DNA from: Sporosarcina ureae
Lineage (GTDB): Bacteria; Bacillota; Bacilli; Bacillales_A; Planococcaceae
Reading direction: 5' to 3'
Length of the DNA stretch: 64,000 nt
Assembly: GCF_002109325.1 (NCBI RefSeq)
Contig: NZ_CP015348.1
Span: forward strand, 2,357,501-2,421,500
Shown here: piece after piece, positions 1 to 9,059 of the stretch
How positions within the stretch are numbered: position 1 is the first letter of the stretch
Layout of the letters: the number at the start of each line of letters is the position of its first letter
Notes under the pieces: model-generated
Seen by the model: the letters and a program-made list of their open reading frames with translations, nothing else
What the model was told of the DNA's origin: nothing
The model's database searches: none
Position numbers and translations under genes: made by a program

Positions 1-938
1 TCATCATAGGCTGCGGCGCACTTGGCTCTTCCATTTCGGAGACGCTTGTACGTGCAGGAATTGGAAAAGTCACACTTGCAGATCGTGATTATGTCGAAGC
101 GTCGAATTTGCAGAGACAGCAATTATTTGTTGAAGCCGATGCGAAAAACAGTGTGCCAAAAGTGGTCGCGGCAAAGCGACGTTTGCATGCTATTCGTGAA
201 GATGTGGATATTACGACTGTGCTCGATCATATCGATGGACCGTTGCTCGAAGAAATTGCAGTAGGCGCAGATATTTTACTCGATGCAACCGATAATTTCG
301 AGACGCGTTTGTTGATCAATGACGTCGCATGGAAACTGAATATCCCTTGGGTCTACGGCGCAGTCGTCAGCAGTTCAGGCAGCGTCTTTCCTTTTATTCC
401 AAGCAAGACACCGTGTTTCCGTTGTTTACTGCCGGTCATGCCAGCGGTCAATGAAACGTGTGATACAGTAGGGGTAATTGCGCCCGCTGTACAGATTTCG
501 GCTGCACATCAAAGTGCGGAAGCGATGAAATGGCTGACGGGGAATGAGTCGGCTATGCGCACGAAACTTCTGCATTTTGATGTGTGGAATAATACATCAG
601 TTGAAGCGGGAATTAGTCGGATGAAGAACCCGCAATGCGAGACATGCGGCGATCATCCAACGTATCCGGCACTGCATCAAGCGGCCGGTACACAGTATGC
701 TGTGCTATGCGGACGCGATACGGTACAAATCATACCGGACGCGGGACGTCAGCTGACGGTGGCAGACGGTGTGAAAGTCGCGAAGCAGTTAGGGTCCACA
801 TTCCGAGAGACACCATTCTTCGTGGAGTTTCAGGCGGAAGGATACCGCTGTATTTTATTCGGCAATGGCAGACTGTTGATTCACGGTTTGAAAGATATGC
901 GAGAAGGACGAAAAATCTATCATTCATTATTCGGCTAG
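1..938 (+). CDS. moeB: Molybdopterin-synthase adenylyltransferase MoeB/ThiF family (5' partial)
   Basis: E1-like enzyme that adenylylates the C-terminal glycine of MoaD so that it can be thiocarboxylated during molybdenum cofactor synthesis; ThiF would do the same to ThiS. The reading frame is open from the first base, so the N-terminus (perhaps 25-30 residues) lies upstream of the window. The visible start carries the nucleotide-binding glycine motif GCGALGS, followed by DRDYVEASNLQRQ. Two zinc cysteine pairs are present, CFRC and CETC. The C-terminal part has a rhodanese-like look but I see no clear active-site loop. It is 11 bp upstream of moaB. The location beside moaB, moeA and moaD favours MoeB over ThiF. 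Confidence 0.9.
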   Translation, partial: IIGCGALGSSISETLVRAGIGKVTLADRDYVEASNLQRQQLFVEADAKNSVPKVVAAKRRLHAIREDVDITTVLDHIDGPLLEEIAVGADILLDATDNFETRLLINDVAWKLNIPWVYGAVVSSSGSVFPFIPSKTPCFRCLLPVMPAVNETCDTVGVIAPAVQISAAHQSAEAMKWLTGNESAMRTKLLHFDVWNNTSVEAGISRMKNPQCETCGDHPTYPALHQAAGTQYAVLCGRDTVQIIPDAGRQLTVADGVKVAKQLGSTFRETPFFVEFQAEGYRCILFGNGRLLIHGLKDMREGRKIYHSLFG

Positions 939-949
939 GGGAATGGGAA

Positions 950-1471
950 ATGGAAGAGGCTCATTTGCCGCAAAAAGCGCGTAATCAATCGATTGCAGTC
1001 GCAGTATTGACGATCAGTGATACGCGGACAAAAGCGGATGACAAGAGCGGTAAAGTGATTTGCGACAAGTTAGTGGAAGCTGGCCATACTGTAAAAGCGT
1101 ATGAAATTTGCCCGGATGAAGCGGAGCGTATCGTAGAGCGGTTATCCGTTTGGTCGTCCGATTCATCAATTCAAGCCATGATCTTCACGGGCGGAACGGG
1201 CATTGGCGCACGGGATATTACGATAGAGATCGTGTCGCCTTATTTCACGAAGCCATTGGACGGGTTCGGCGAGTTGTTCCGATTTTTGAGTTATACCGAA
1301 GACGTAGGATCGAAAGCGTTACTCAGTCGTGCGACGGCTGGCGGAATCGGCTTGCAGGCGGTTTTTTTATTGCCGGGCTCTTCAAAGGCAGTGACGCTTG
1401 CAATGGATAAGTTGATTATTCCGGAGTTGCCGCATATCGTGCATGAACTGGGGAAGCATTTGGAGGCTTGA
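950..1471 (+). CDS. moaB: MoaB/MogA-family molybdopterin adenylyltransferase
   Basis: Protein of 173 residues of the MoaB/Mog family, which adenylylates molybdopterin before MoeA inserts molybdate. The family motifs are visible: LTISDTR near residue 23, TGGTGIGARD near residue 75 and LPGSSKA near residue 145. The frame is open further upstream but the ATG at 950 is chosen because it follows moeB closely and gives the usual family length. Its stop codon falls inside the first unit of the 42-bp tandem array. It probably belongs to one transcript with moeB. Confidence 0.9.
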   Translation: MEEAHLPQKARNQSIAVAVLTISDTRTKADDKSGKVICDKLVEAGHTVKAYEICPDEAERIVERLSVWSSDSSIQAMIFTGGTGIGARDITIEIVSPYFTKPLDGFGELFRFLSYTEDVGSKALLSRATAGGIGLQAVFLLPGSSKAVTLAMDKLIIPELPHIVHELGKHLEA

Positions 1472-2267
1472 TAGATCGTTTGGCGTGTTGGATAGAGCGG
1501 ATACGTGGCTTGATAGAGCACTCAGCGTGCGGGATAGAGCGGAAACGCGGCTTGATAGAGCACTCATCGCACGGCATAGAGCGGAAACGCGGCTTGATAG
1601 AGCACTCAGCGTGCGGGATAGAGCGGAAACGCGGTCTGATAGAGCACTCACCGCACGGCATAGAGCGAATACGCGGCTTGATAGAGCACTCACCGCGCGG
1701 GATAGAGCGGATACGTGGCTTGATAGAGCACTCATCGCGCGACATAGAGCGGATACGCAGCCTGATAGAGCACTCACCGCGCGACATAGAGCGGCCACGC
1801 GGCTTGATAGAGCACTCAGCGTGCGGGATAGAGCGGCCACGCAGCCTGATAGAGCACTCACCGCGCGGGATAGAGCGGATACGTGGCTTGATAGAGCACT
1901 CATCGCGCGACATAGAGCGGATACGCGGCTTGATAGAGCACTCACTGCGCGGGATAGAGCGGCCACGCGGCTTGATAGAGCACTCATCGTGCGGGATAGA
2001 GCGGCCACGCGACTTGATAGAGCACTCATCGCGCGACATAGAGCGGAAACGCGGCTTGATAGAGCACTCACCGCGCGGCATAGAGCGGATACGTGGCTTG
2101 ATAGAGCACTCAGCGTGCGGGATAGAGCGGATACGTGGCTTGATAGAGCACTCATCGCGCGTCATAGAGCGGCCACGCGGCTTGATAGAGCACTCACCGC
2201 GCGTCATAGAGCGGCCACGCAACCAAATAGAGCACTCAAGCAACATCATTGAGCCCAAACACTCTCC
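1470..2267 (+). repeat. 42-bp tandem array 1 (19 units, each two 21-bp halves)
   Basis: Nineteen head-to-tail 42-bp units, starting at 1470, 1512, 1554 and so on every 42 bp; the first and last are degenerate. Each unit is two 21-bp halves that both begin GATAGAGC: the first continues ACTC, the second GG then AAACGCGG, ATACGTGG or CCACGCGG. Units differ by scattered substitutions and no indels. The array begins on the moaB stop codon and runs towards the moaC terminator. Because 42 is a multiple of three and the unit lacks stops in several frames, long artificial ORFs appear on both strands. There are no unique spacers, so it is not a CRISPR array. Confidence 0.95.
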
Positions 2268-2294
2268 AACACGCCCAATCCAATCCAATTCAAT

Positions 2295-2326
2295 CAAAAA
2301 AACGCACGGAACTTACTCCGTGCGTT
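2295..2326 (-). terminator. Intrinsic terminator of moaC
   Basis: The 10-bp stem AACGCACGGA/TCCGTGCGTT with a 6-nt loop is followed on the minus strand by six Ts. The last codons and stop of moaC (2313) lie inside the hairpin. Confidence 0.85.
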
Positions 2327-2804
2327 GGTAATCGCCATTTTTCCCACCAGATTTATGGTGCAGCATCGTCGGTCCGATGACCATATCCTTGCCAATGGCT
2401 TTACACATATCATAAATGGTCAATGCAGCGGCGGAAGCGGCAGTCAAAGCTTCCATTTCGACGCCAGTGACGCCTTTTGTTTTGACTTCGGCTTGAATAA
2501 GCACATTATAGTGGGAAGATTCTTTATCGATATCCCAATCGAATCGCACATCCACACCCGTTAAGGGAAGGGGATGGCACATGGGGATGATGTTGGACGT
2601 GTTTTTTGCGGCCATGATGGCGGCGACTTGCGCAACTGCGAAGACGTCTCCTTTTTTATTCGTACCATGGGTGATTTGCTCGTAAATCGATGCGTTAACC
2701 ATAATTGATGATGTAGCGATTGCCGTACGTAATGTAGTTTCTTTGTCGGACACGTCGACCATTTTGGCGCGACCTTGTTCGTTGAAGTGAGTAAGTTCGG
2801 ACAT
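2313..2804 (-). CDS. moaC: Cyclic pyranopterin monophosphate synthase MoaC
   Basis: MoaC, 163 residues, converts the 3',8-cyclo-GTP made by MoaA into cyclic pyranopterin monophosphate, the first stable Moco precursor. Family hallmarks are visible: MVDVSDK at the N-terminus, MCHPLPLTG in the middle, and [19 protein letters not shown] followed by DMCKA. The frame is open upstream to 2936, but the ATG at 2804 has AAAGGA eight bases before it and gives the normal MoaC length. It is transcribed away from moeA and converges on moaB and the tandem array, so it is the only Moco gene here on the minus strand. Confidence 0.95.
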   Translation of the reverse strand: MSELTHFNEQGRAKMVDVSDKETTLRTAIATSSIMVNASIYEQITHGTNKKGDVFAVAQVAAIMAAKNTSNIIPMCHPLPLTGVDVRFDWDIDKESSHYNVLIQAEVKTKGVTGVEMEALTAASAAALTIYDMCKAIGKDMVIGPTMLHHKSGGKNGDYQRTE

Positions 2805-2870
2805 GTTGATCATCCTTTCATTTCGTTTCATTGTACTGTTTAGTATACCAAAAGAAAGTAGGAGATGTAC

Positions 2871-4127
2871 GTGGTAGAAATTCGAAAACCTATTCAAGTG
2901 GCGGAAGCTGTAGAACGAGTGATGAATAATGTACATAAGTTGGGGACAGAGACCTTGCCGTTAGAAGATACATATGGACGTGTGTTGGCCGAGCCCATCA
3001 TAGCAAAACACGACGTACCACCTTTTGATCGCTCGCCGTATGATGGTTTTGCGATTCGTGCGGAAGATTCTGCAGGAGCTTCAGGTACTGACCGCAAAGC
3101 TTTTGACGTTATTGGAGAAATTGGTGCGGGACATGTGGCGGATCGTCCACTTGAGCGGGGTGAGTCGTTTCGTATCATGACAGGTGCGCTCATTCCGGAA
3201 CAAGCGGACGCAGTCGTGATGCTCGAGCAAACGGTAGAGAATGAGACGGGTTTTACGTTGCGTAAGCCGTTTGAAGCGGGCGAGAACATTTCACGTCAAG
3301 GTGAAGATATGAAACAAGGTGAGACGCTGATCGAAGCAGGAACGATCATTCATCCAGGAACGATTGCGTTGCTTGCGACGTTTGGCTATGCCGAAGTATG
3401 CGTCGCGAAACGTCCAATTGCCGGAGTGCTTTCGACGGGTACGGAATTGCTGCGTGTTACGGATGAACTGGAACTTGGCAAGATCCGCAATTCGAACGGA
3501 CCGATGATCAATGCGCAGTTGACGCGGATGGGGATTGATTATAAATCATATGGCATGATGGAAGATGATTTGGCTGCATGTACCGAAATCGTCAAGAAAG
3601 CACTGGAAGAAACGGACCTCCTCATTACGACGGGGGGCGTGTCAGTTGGTGATTATGACTACTTGCCAAAAATATATGAGAGTCTCGGGGCGGAAGTGTT
3701 GTTCAATAAGGTGGCAATGCGACCGGGAAGCGTGACGACAGTAGCAGTGCTTGACGATAAACTATTGTTTGGTCTGTCTGGCAATCCTTCCGCATGTTTC
3801 ACAGGGTTTGAATTGTTTGCACGTCCTGCTATTTACTCGATGATGGGTTGCACGGCTCCTTATATGCCACGCATTCAAGCAAAACTCGGAGATGATTTCA
3901 AGAAAGCCAATCCATTCACTCGTTTCGTTCGTGCAAGCTGGTCGATGACGAATGAAGGAATCATTGCCACGCCCGCTGGTTTCAATAAATCTAGCGCCGT
4001 GTCTTCGATCGCACGTGGTAACTGCATCATCGTTTTACCAAGTGGGACTCGCGGCTTTGAAAAAGGCATGTCAGTGGATGTATTGCTACTAGGAACGGAG
4101 CAAGGCGCGGAGTGTTGGGAGCTGTGA
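2871..4127 (+). CDS. moeA: Molybdopterin molybdenumtransferase MoeA
   Basis: MoeA (about 418 residues) inserts molybdate into adenylylated molybdopterin. Visible family features are [11 protein letters not shown] near residue 50, the repeated MGAxIP-like region [35 protein letters not shown] and the [14 protein letters not shown] loop, followed by a C-terminal beta domain. An ATG at 2865 directly abuts AGGAG and is too close to be used. The GTG at 2871 has six bases of spacing, so I prefer it. It begins the operon moeA-mobB-moaE-moaD-mobA-moaA, with stop and start codons overlapping at the next four junctions. Confidence 0.93.
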   Translation: MVEIRKPIQVAEAVERVMNNVHKLGTETLPLEDTYGRVLAEPIIAKHDVPPFDRSPYDGFAIRAEDSAGASGTDRKAFDVIGEIGAGHVADRPLERGESFRIMTGALIPEQADAVVMLEQTVENETGFTLRKPFEAGENISRQGEDMKQGETLIEAGTIIHPGTIALLATFGYAEVCVAKRPIAGVLSTGTELLRVTDELELGKIRNSNGPMINAQLTRMGIDYKSYGMMEDDLAACTEIVKKALEETDLLITTGGVSVGDYDYLPKIYESLGAEVLFNKVAMRPGSVTTVAVLDDKLLFGLSGNPSACFTGFELFARPAIYSMMGCTAPYMPRIQAKLGDDFKKANPFTRFVRASWSMTNEGIIATPAGFNKSSAVSSIARGNCIIVLPSGTRGFEKGMSVDVLLLGTEQGAECWEL

Positions 4128-4594
4128 AGACGCTACATGTTGTTGGCTACAAGAACAGCGGAAAGACGACGCTTGTTTCCCATTGGATTACCGTGCTCAA
4201 TCAGGCTGGTTTCGAAGTTGCCGTACTAAAACATCATGGTCATGGAGGCGCACCGGAACTACCTCCAGCACATACGGACACGGTGCAGTTTCTTGATTCT
4301 GGAGCTGTCTCAACCCTTGTCGCTGGTGGCAATATGATACAATTGATACAGAACAAAGAACATTCATTTGAACAGCTAAAGGCATTGGTCGCGTTAGGTG
4401 AACCAGATGTTTTATTAATAGAAGGCTATAAAAAAGAGGCCGGTGAGAAAGTGGTGCTCATCCGTAATGAAGAGGAACGGGAAGAGTTGAAATCGTTGCC
4501 TGGAATCATTCGGACGGTGAAAACAGCCGAGTTGTTCGAAGATATCACACGACTCGACGACTGGTTGCAACAATGGGTGGAGGCGAGAGAATGA
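4112..4594 (+). CDS. mobB: Molybdopterin-guanine dinucleotide biosynthesis protein MobB
   Basis: P-loop GTPase of 160 residues that assists MobA in forming the guanine dinucleotide form of the cofactor. The Walker A motif GYKNSGKTT is at residues 12-20; a VLKHHGHG motif and the family LLIEGYKKE motif (near residue 102) follow. The start is uncertain. GTG at 4112 overlaps moeA by 16 bp and has AAGG six bases upstream. GTG at 4124 gives a GTGA overlap with the moeA stop but its SD spacing is only two bases. Either choice implies translational coupling to moeA. Confidence 0.9.
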   Translation: MLGAVKTLHVVGYKNSGKTTLVSHWITVLNQAGFEVAVLKHHGHGGAPELPPAHTDTVQFLDSGAVSTLVAGGNMIQLIQNKEHSFEQLKALVALGEPDVLLIEGYKKEAGEKVVLIRNEEEREELKSLPGIIRTVKTAELFEDITRLDDWLQQWVEARE

Positions 4595-5037
4595 AACGTT
4601 ATGAAATCATAGACACGCCGATTGACGTGCAGAAATACAGCGATCTAGTGTTGCATCCTGCAGCGGGCGCCGTGACAGTGTTTACAGGACATGTGCGTGA
4701 ATGGACGCATGGCGTTCGCACATTATACCTCGCGTACGAAGCCTATGTACCGATGGCGGAAAAGAAGCTGGCAGAAATCGGTTCGGAGATGGAAGCGAAG
4801 TGGCCGGGAGTTCAAGTCGCTATGGCGCATCGAATCGGTGAGCTGAAGATTTCCGATATTGCTGTAGTTATAGCTGTTTCGTCTCCGCATCGTAAGGAAG
4901 CCTATGAAGCGAATGAATACGCGATTGAACGCATCAAGGAAGTCGTGCCGATCTGGAAGAAGGAAATCTGGGAAGACGGTGAAGAATGGATCGGTGCACA
5001 GAAGAAATATCCGGAGAAAGGAAGCGAATCACAATGA
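4591..5037 (+). CDS. moaE: Molybdopterin synthase catalytic subunit MoaE
   Basis: Large subunit of molybdopterin synthase, 148 residues, which transfers sulfur from thiocarboxylated MoaD to cyclic pyranopterin monophosphate. Family motifs: AGAVTVFTGHVRE near residue 30, LAYEAY near residue 50, HRIGEL, and the C-terminal PIWKKEIWEDGEEWIG containing the conserved lysines. The ATG at 4591 overlaps the mobB stop as ATGA and has GGAGG upstream; an in-frame upstream start at 4573 would lie inside mobB and lacks an SD. Confidence 0.95.
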   Translation: MKRYEIIDTPIDVQKYSDLVLHPAAGAVTVFTGHVREWTHGVRTLYLAYEAYVPMAEKKLAEIGSEMEAKWPGVQVAMAHRIGELKISDIAVVIAVSSPHRKEAYEANEYAIERIKEVVPIWKKEIWEDGEEWIGAQKKYPEKGSESQ

Positions 5038-5267
5038 TTACAGTTCATTACTTTGCAAGATTACGTGAGTTGACAGGTAAAGGGGAAGAGTCTTTGGATC
5101 GTGCACCTTTGACGGTGGAAGAATTGCTTAACTGGGCAGAAGAAACGTATCCGGGATTTGGTAAAGAGACTATCCATGTCGCGGTGAATGAAGAATACGC
5201 ATTGAAAGAAGATGTCATTCAATCAGGAGATGTCTGCGCGTTCATTCCACCAGTGAGTGGCGGATGA
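5034..5267 (+). CDS. moaD: Molybdopterin synthase sulfur carrier subunit MoaD
   Basis: Ubiquitin-like carrier of 77 residues ending in the Gly-Gly that MoeB activates (PPVSGG). It starts YFARLRELTG, typical of MoaD. The ATG at 5034 overlaps the moaE stop (ATGA), preceded by GAAAGGA; an upstream in-frame start inside moaE is rejected. It forms the heterotetrameric synthase with MoaE, and the adjacent gene order fits. Confidence 0.95.
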   Translation: MITVHYFARLRELTGKGEESLDRAPLTVEELLNWAEETYPGFGKETIHVAVNEEYALKEDVIQSGDVCAFIPPVSGG

Positions 5268-5833
5268 AAACGGTAGGAATTCTACTGGCAGGCGGCAAGT
5301 CTAGACGTTTCGGTTCACCGAAAGCATTCGCGACGCATGAAGGCCACGAGTTCTATCATTATTCGCTGGATGCGTTACGTCCGTTTTGCGATGAAATCGT
5401 AGTGGTAGCGCGACCAGAATTTGTGAGGTGTTTTCCGGATACGGTTCACGTGACGACGGATCTCGAAACATTTGCAGGGATGGGACCGCTAGCGGGTATT
5501 TTATCCGCCATGGATAAGATCGCTGCAGACCGATACGTCGTGCTGCCATGTGACATGCCGTTTATCGTGGCCGGTGTGATGGGAAAGTTGCTCGAATTAC
5601 ACGTAGGGGATATTTCTGCAGTCACAGTCGATGGGAAACGGCATCCGCTCGTTTCAATTTGGAACGCGAATGTTAAACCGTCGATCAGACAAGCGTTACT
5701 AGACGGTAACCGTCGCGTGATGCATGTCCAGTCGCAACATGAAGGTCAGTGGATTGAAGGAGCCTTATTGACGAATACTCCAGAAATTGCTTTTAAAAAT
5801 GTCAACACGCCATGTGAACTGGAAAGGGGATGA
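5264..5833 (+). CDS. mobA: Molybdenum cofactor guanylyltransferase MobA
   Basis: Nucleotidyltransferase of 189 residues that attaches GMP to molybdopterin, giving the MGD cofactor used by DMSO-reductase-family enzymes such as formate dehydrogenases and nitrate reductases. The N-terminal signature [14 protein letters not shown] (from residue 8) is intact, as are the later CDMPF and GKRHPL motifs. It overlaps moaD by four bases (ATGA). Having both mobA and mobB predicts a dinucleotide-cofactor enzyme elsewhere in the genome. Confidence 0.93.
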   Translation: MKTVGILLAGGKSRRFGSPKAFATHEGHEFYHYSLDALRPFCDEIVVVARPEFVRCFPDTVHVTTDLETFAGMGPLAGILSAMDKIAADRYVVLPCDMPFIVAGVMGKLLELHVGDISAVTVDGKRHPLVSIWNANVKPSIRQALLDGNRRVMHVQSQHEGQWIEGALLTNTPEIAFKNVNTPCELERG

Positions 5834-6849
5834 AGAAGATGAATGCCATTGTAGATCAACTCGGACGACCGATCCGTGATTTGCGTATTTCCGTGACGGA
5901 CCGTTGTAACTTCCGTTGTACGTATTGCATGCCAAAGGAAATCTTCGGGGATGATTTTTTATTCCTTGCGAAGAATGAATTATTGTCATTTGAAGAATTG
6001 GAACGTTTGGCTCGGATTTTTGCGAAGCTAGGTGTGAAGAAGCTTCGATTGACGGGCGGTGAACCGCTAATGCGCCGGAATTTACCCGAGTTGATACAGA
6101 AGCTTCACGACATCGAAGGGATCGAAGACATCGGACTTACAACGAACGCAGTACTGCTCGGTCAATATGCGCAACCGCTTTATGATGCGGGATTGCGCCG
6201 GCTAAACATCAGTTTGGATGCACTTGACCCAGAACTGTTCGGGCAGATTAATGGCCGTGGCATTTCACCTGACCTCGTTCTTAAAAACATTCAAAAGGCG
6301 CAAGACATCGGCTTCACGATCAAAGTAAATATGGTTGTACAAAAAGGCGTTAATGAAAGTGAAATCCTCCCGATGGCTAAATATTTTAAAGAACGCAATA
6401 TTACGTTGCGCTACATCGAGTTCATGGACGTCGGAAATGACAATGGCTGGAGCTTTGAAAAAGTGGTCACGAAGAAAGAAATTTACGATATGCTGGCTGC
6501 TGAATTCGATATGGAGCCTGCAGAAGAAGATTATTATGGCGAAGTGGCTAAACGCTACCGTTATACAGGAACGGATGCGCAAGTAGGATTTATCACTTCA
6601 GTTTCAGAGTCGTTTTGCTCCACTTGTACACGTTCTCGTCTATCGTCTGAAGGAAAGTTGTATACGTGTCTGTTCGCATCAGACGGCTTTGACCTACGGG
6701 AATTAATTCGCTCGGGTAAAACAGATGAGGAATTGTTTGAAGAGATCGCGAACGTCTGGAGAGGTCGTAAAGATCGCTACTCTGACGAACGTACGGAACA
6801 AACCGTGAAGAACCGCAAGAAGATCAATATGAACTATATCGGTGGCTAA
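5830..6849 (+). CDS. moaA: GTP 3',8-cyclase MoaA (radical SAM)
   Basis: Radical SAM enzyme catalysing the first committed step of Moco synthesis from GTP. The SAM cluster motif CNFRCTYC gives Cys26, Cys30 and Cys33. The second, substrate-binding 4Fe-4S cluster is Cys263, Cys266 and Cys280 (CSTC ... YTC). The C-terminal Gly-Gly tail (NYIGG) required by the family is present. The ATG at 5830 overlaps mobA as ATGA but lies right after AAAGGGG; the ATG at 5839 has better SD spacing and would give 336 instead of 339 residues. It is the last Moco gene of the operon. Confidence 0.95.
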   Translation: MKKMNAIVDQLGRPIRDLRISVTDRCNFRCTYCMPKEIFGDDFLFLAKNELLSFEELERLARIFAKLGVKKLRLTGGEPLMRRNLPELIQKLHDIEGIEDIGLTTNAVLLGQYAQPLYDAGLRRLNISLDALDPELFGQINGRGISPDLVLKNIQKAQDIGFTIKVNMVVQKGVNESEILPMAKYFKERNITLRYIEFMDVGNDNGWSFEKVVTKKEIYDMLAAEFDMEPAEEDYYGEVAKRYRYTGTDAQVGFITSVSESFCSTCTRSRLSSEGKLYTCLFASDGFDLRELIRSGKTDEELFEEIANVWRGRKDRYSDERTEQTVKNRKKINMNYIGG

Positions 6850-6862
6850 AGGAGCGTTGTCC

Positions 6863-7828
6863 ATGAAACCAGTAGTATATATTTGCCGCGAGATGCCGGA
6901 AGACGTAGTTGCGCCTGTTCGTGAACAGTATGACGTGCGGATGTGGGAGTCAACGAGTGAACCAGTCCCGCGGGATGTGTTATTGAAAGAAGTGGCAGAA
7001 GCAGACGCGCTGTGGGTCGTCATTTCCGATCAAATCGATAAAGAAGTATTTGACGCGGCACCGAAATTAAAACTGATCGTCAATATGGCGGTTGGATATA
7101 ATCATATCGACGTACAAGAGGCGCAGGCACGCGATATTCTCGTGACGAATACGCCGGACGTACTGACTGAAACGACTGCAGATTTGGCTTTCGCATTACT
7201 CATGGTGACGGGTCGCGATTTAATTGGTGCAGAAAACACGTTGCGTGAAGGACGATGGACATCATGGGAGCCTCTCGGTTTCACAGGTATGGATATTCAC
7301 GGTGCCACTCTCGGTATCGTCGGTATGGGACGGATCGGTGAAGCAGTGATGCGACGCGCGAAAGGGTTCGATATGGACGTGCTCTATCATAATCGTACCC
7401 GTAAGTCTGAAGTCGAGGATATGTATGGCTGTCGCTATGCCGAGCTTCCGGATTTGTTGGCGACATCTGATTACGTGTTAATTTTGGTGCCGTATAGTGA
7501 AGAGACGAAGGGTATGATTGGTGAACAAGAGCTGTCTCTGATGAAGGAGACGGGGATTTTGATTAATGTGGCGCGCGGCGGGATTGTGGATGAGACTGCG
7601 TTGTTTGATGCGCTACGTACGAAGAAGATTCATGCGGCAGGGCTAGATGTCTTTGAGACGGAGCCTGTTCCGCTCGATCATCCGTTGCTGACGTTGCCTA
7701 ATTTGACGGTGTTGCCGCATATCGGCAGTGCGACGGTCAAGACGCGTAAGGCGATGATGAAGCTGAACGTAGATGCGTTGCTTGCGTTTGCGCTAGGAGA
7801 AGAGCCTAATCATCAGGTTCGTGGTTAG
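6863..7828 (+). CDS. D-isomer specific 2-hydroxyacid dehydrogenase (glyoxylate/hydroxypyruvate reductase-like)
   Basis: NAD(P)-dependent 2-oxoacid reductase of 321 residues. Motifs in order: NMAVGYNHIDV, the Rossmann VGMGRIGEAV, NVARGGIVDE with the catalytic Arg, DVFETEP with the Glu, and LPHIGSAT with the catalytic His. The start is ATG 6863, nine bases after AAAGGAG; this SD overlaps the moaA stop at 6847-6849. It follows moaA by 13 bp and is probably cotranscribed with it, although no direct role in Moco synthesis is known. The exact substrate cannot be read from sequence; glyoxylate, hydroxypyruvate and gluconate-derived acids are all possible. Confidence 0.88.
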   Translation: MKPVVYICREMPEDVVAPVREQYDVRMWESTSEPVPRDVLLKEVAEADALWVVISDQIDKEVFDAAPKLKLIVNMAVGYNHIDVQEAQARDILVTNTPDVLTETTADLAFALLMVTGRDLIGAENTLREGRWTSWEPLGFTGMDIHGATLGIVGMGRIGEAVMRRAKGFDMDVLYHNRTRKSEVEDMYGCRYAELPDLLATSDYVLILVPYSEETKGMIGEQELSLMKETGILINVARGGIVDETALFDALRTKKIHAAGLDVFETEPVPLDHPLLTLPNLTVLPHIGSATVKTRKAMMKLNVDALLAFALGEEPNHQVRG

Positions 7829-7885
7829 TAGGGATGTGTAGTGATTCCCCCATAATAGACAAATAAAAACGTCTTCTAGCACCGA

Positions 7886-7927
7886 AGTGGTTTCAATAAC
7901 GTAATTTGTTTACAACTAGAAACCACT
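7886..7927. other. Inverted repeat in intergenic region
   Basis: AGTGGTTTC and GAAACCACT form perfect 9-bp arms around a 24-nt loop, without a T-tract. It lies between the hydroxyacid dehydrogenase and the bidirectional terminator. Function unknown. Confidence 0.4.
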
Positions 7928-7946
7928 CAACGTAATCCTTAACAAC

Positions 7947-7998
7947 TGAAAAAGAGACTAGCAAAGCTATAATCGCTGACTTTGCTAGTCTCTTTTGT
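7947..7998. terminator. Bidirectional terminator between dehydrogenase and tetR
   Basis: AAAGAGACTAGCAAAG pairs perfectly with CTTTGCTAGTCTCTTT (16 bp), with A-rich and T-rich flanks. It lies between two convergent genes and can serve both. Confidence 0.85.
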
Positions 7999-8002
7999 GC
8001 TG

Positions 8003-8884
8003 TTATTGAGATTTGTCGATGAACGACCAAATCGCCGCGGATAGTTCGATTACTTGTAGTTGCAGTTCGGAACCTTCGAACGCTTGGCGGAATGAGCGCA
8101 CGACGGATTCTAGTAAATAGAGTCGTGGGTGGTCAGATGATAACTCGTCCAATAGAAATTGGCTGTAAAGCATTCTTTGATTTTCCTCTTCGGGTAACTC
8201 TTCGATGAATTTTTGCAAACTCTCGGTTAGCACTTCGCGTGTCATCGGATAAAACTCGGCGGCTGTTAACATGTCTTCTAGCAAGCTCTGTGACAGGAAG
8301 TGTGCGTCACGTTTTACGATGTCCGGCACGATGACTTCCATTCGTTGCATGACGAACTTTACTAGTTTCATCGTATCGATTTTCTCTGTAGTGGAACTTT
8401 TCCAGACGTTAAGCGCATGTTGGATGAAGCCGAAAAGTAACGATGCGCAATCATAAGAGTACGGTTTTACTTCCTCGCCGTAGACGTTGACCAAACGTTT
8501 CGCAATCCATGCGAGTTCTCGAAAATGCATGTGCTTGACGAATTGACGTAGCTCGTCATCAGGCGAATGAACAATCGTTTCAAATAACGGAAGCAAATTT
8601 TGTTGTCGGTTCATCGTCAAACGAATTTCAATTTGTGCAGAAAGTAGGGCGGGGTCTGCAAGATCTTTGCCGATCGCCAGCTCGTTTCTTCGTAAGTAAC
8701 TTATATAATAAGCATCGCGCAATATCGCCATGAGACATTCATTTTTAGAAGAGAAATAATTATAGAACGTTCCCTTTGAAATTTGTGCTGCATCCAAAAT
8801 ATCTTGAATGGATGTCGCGTGAAAGCCTTTGTCGATAAATAGTTTTTTTGCGATAAGCAATACATGTTTTTTTCGGTCGTTCAT
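8003..8884 (-). CDS. TetR/AcrR family transcriptional regulator
   Basis: Regulator of 293 residues. The N-terminal TetR helix-turn-helix is clear: AKKLFIDKGFHATSIQDI then AQISKGTFYNYFSSKNEC (about residues 10-50). The large C-terminal ligand domain is divergent, and at 293 residues the protein is longer than the typical 190-220. The start has AGGTGAT six bases upstream. It is divergent from the DHA2 exporter with 175 bp between the genes, the classic arrangement of a local repressor and its efflux pump (compare LmrA/LmrB of B. subtilis). That regulatory link is inference. Confidence 0.88.
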   Translation of the reverse strand: MNDRKKHVLLIAKKLFIDKGFHATSIQDILDAAQISKGTFYNYFSSKNECLMAILRDAYYISYLRRNELAIGKDLADPALLSAQIEIRLTMNRQQNLLPLFETIVHSPDDELRQFVKHMHFRELAWIAKRLVNVYGEEVKPYSYDCASLLFGFIQHALNVWKSSTTEKIDTMKLVKFVMQRMEVIVPDIVKRDAHFLSQSLLEDMLTAAEFYPMTREVLTESLQKFIEELPEEENQRMLYSQFLLDELSSDHPRLYLLESVVRSFRQAFEGSELQLQVIELSAAIWSFIDKSQ

Positions 8885-8914
8885 AGATAATCACCTGTGT
8901 ATTTTGATTTGTTT

Positions 8915-8929
8915 TATACTGTGTGTATA
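8915..8929. promoter_or_regulatory. Candidate TetR operator palindrome
   Basis: TATAC-TGTGT-GTATA has perfect 5-bp arms. It lies about 30 bp upstream of the tetR start in the AT-rich region shared with the divergent exporter. A position inside the tetR promoter would fit autoregulation. No binding evidence. Confidence 0.35.
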
Positions 8930-9059
8930 CTTCATATACTATTCTTAAAACACTGTTATATCAAGCTTTTGAATCTATACGAATTAATTAGTTGTAATAA
9001 ATGAACTGGCGGTATAAAATATAAACCTGACATATTTTCACGTGTTATAGGAGGGTAAA

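Noticed and set aside
1470..2267. CRISPR array
   Set aside because: Units are contiguous and near-identical over their full length; there are no unique spacers and no cas genes.
1382..2331. Long ORFs of 14-residue repeats over array 1 on both strands
   Set aside because: They follow from a stop-free 42-bp unit, have no SD-supported start of their own, and are open in four frames at once.
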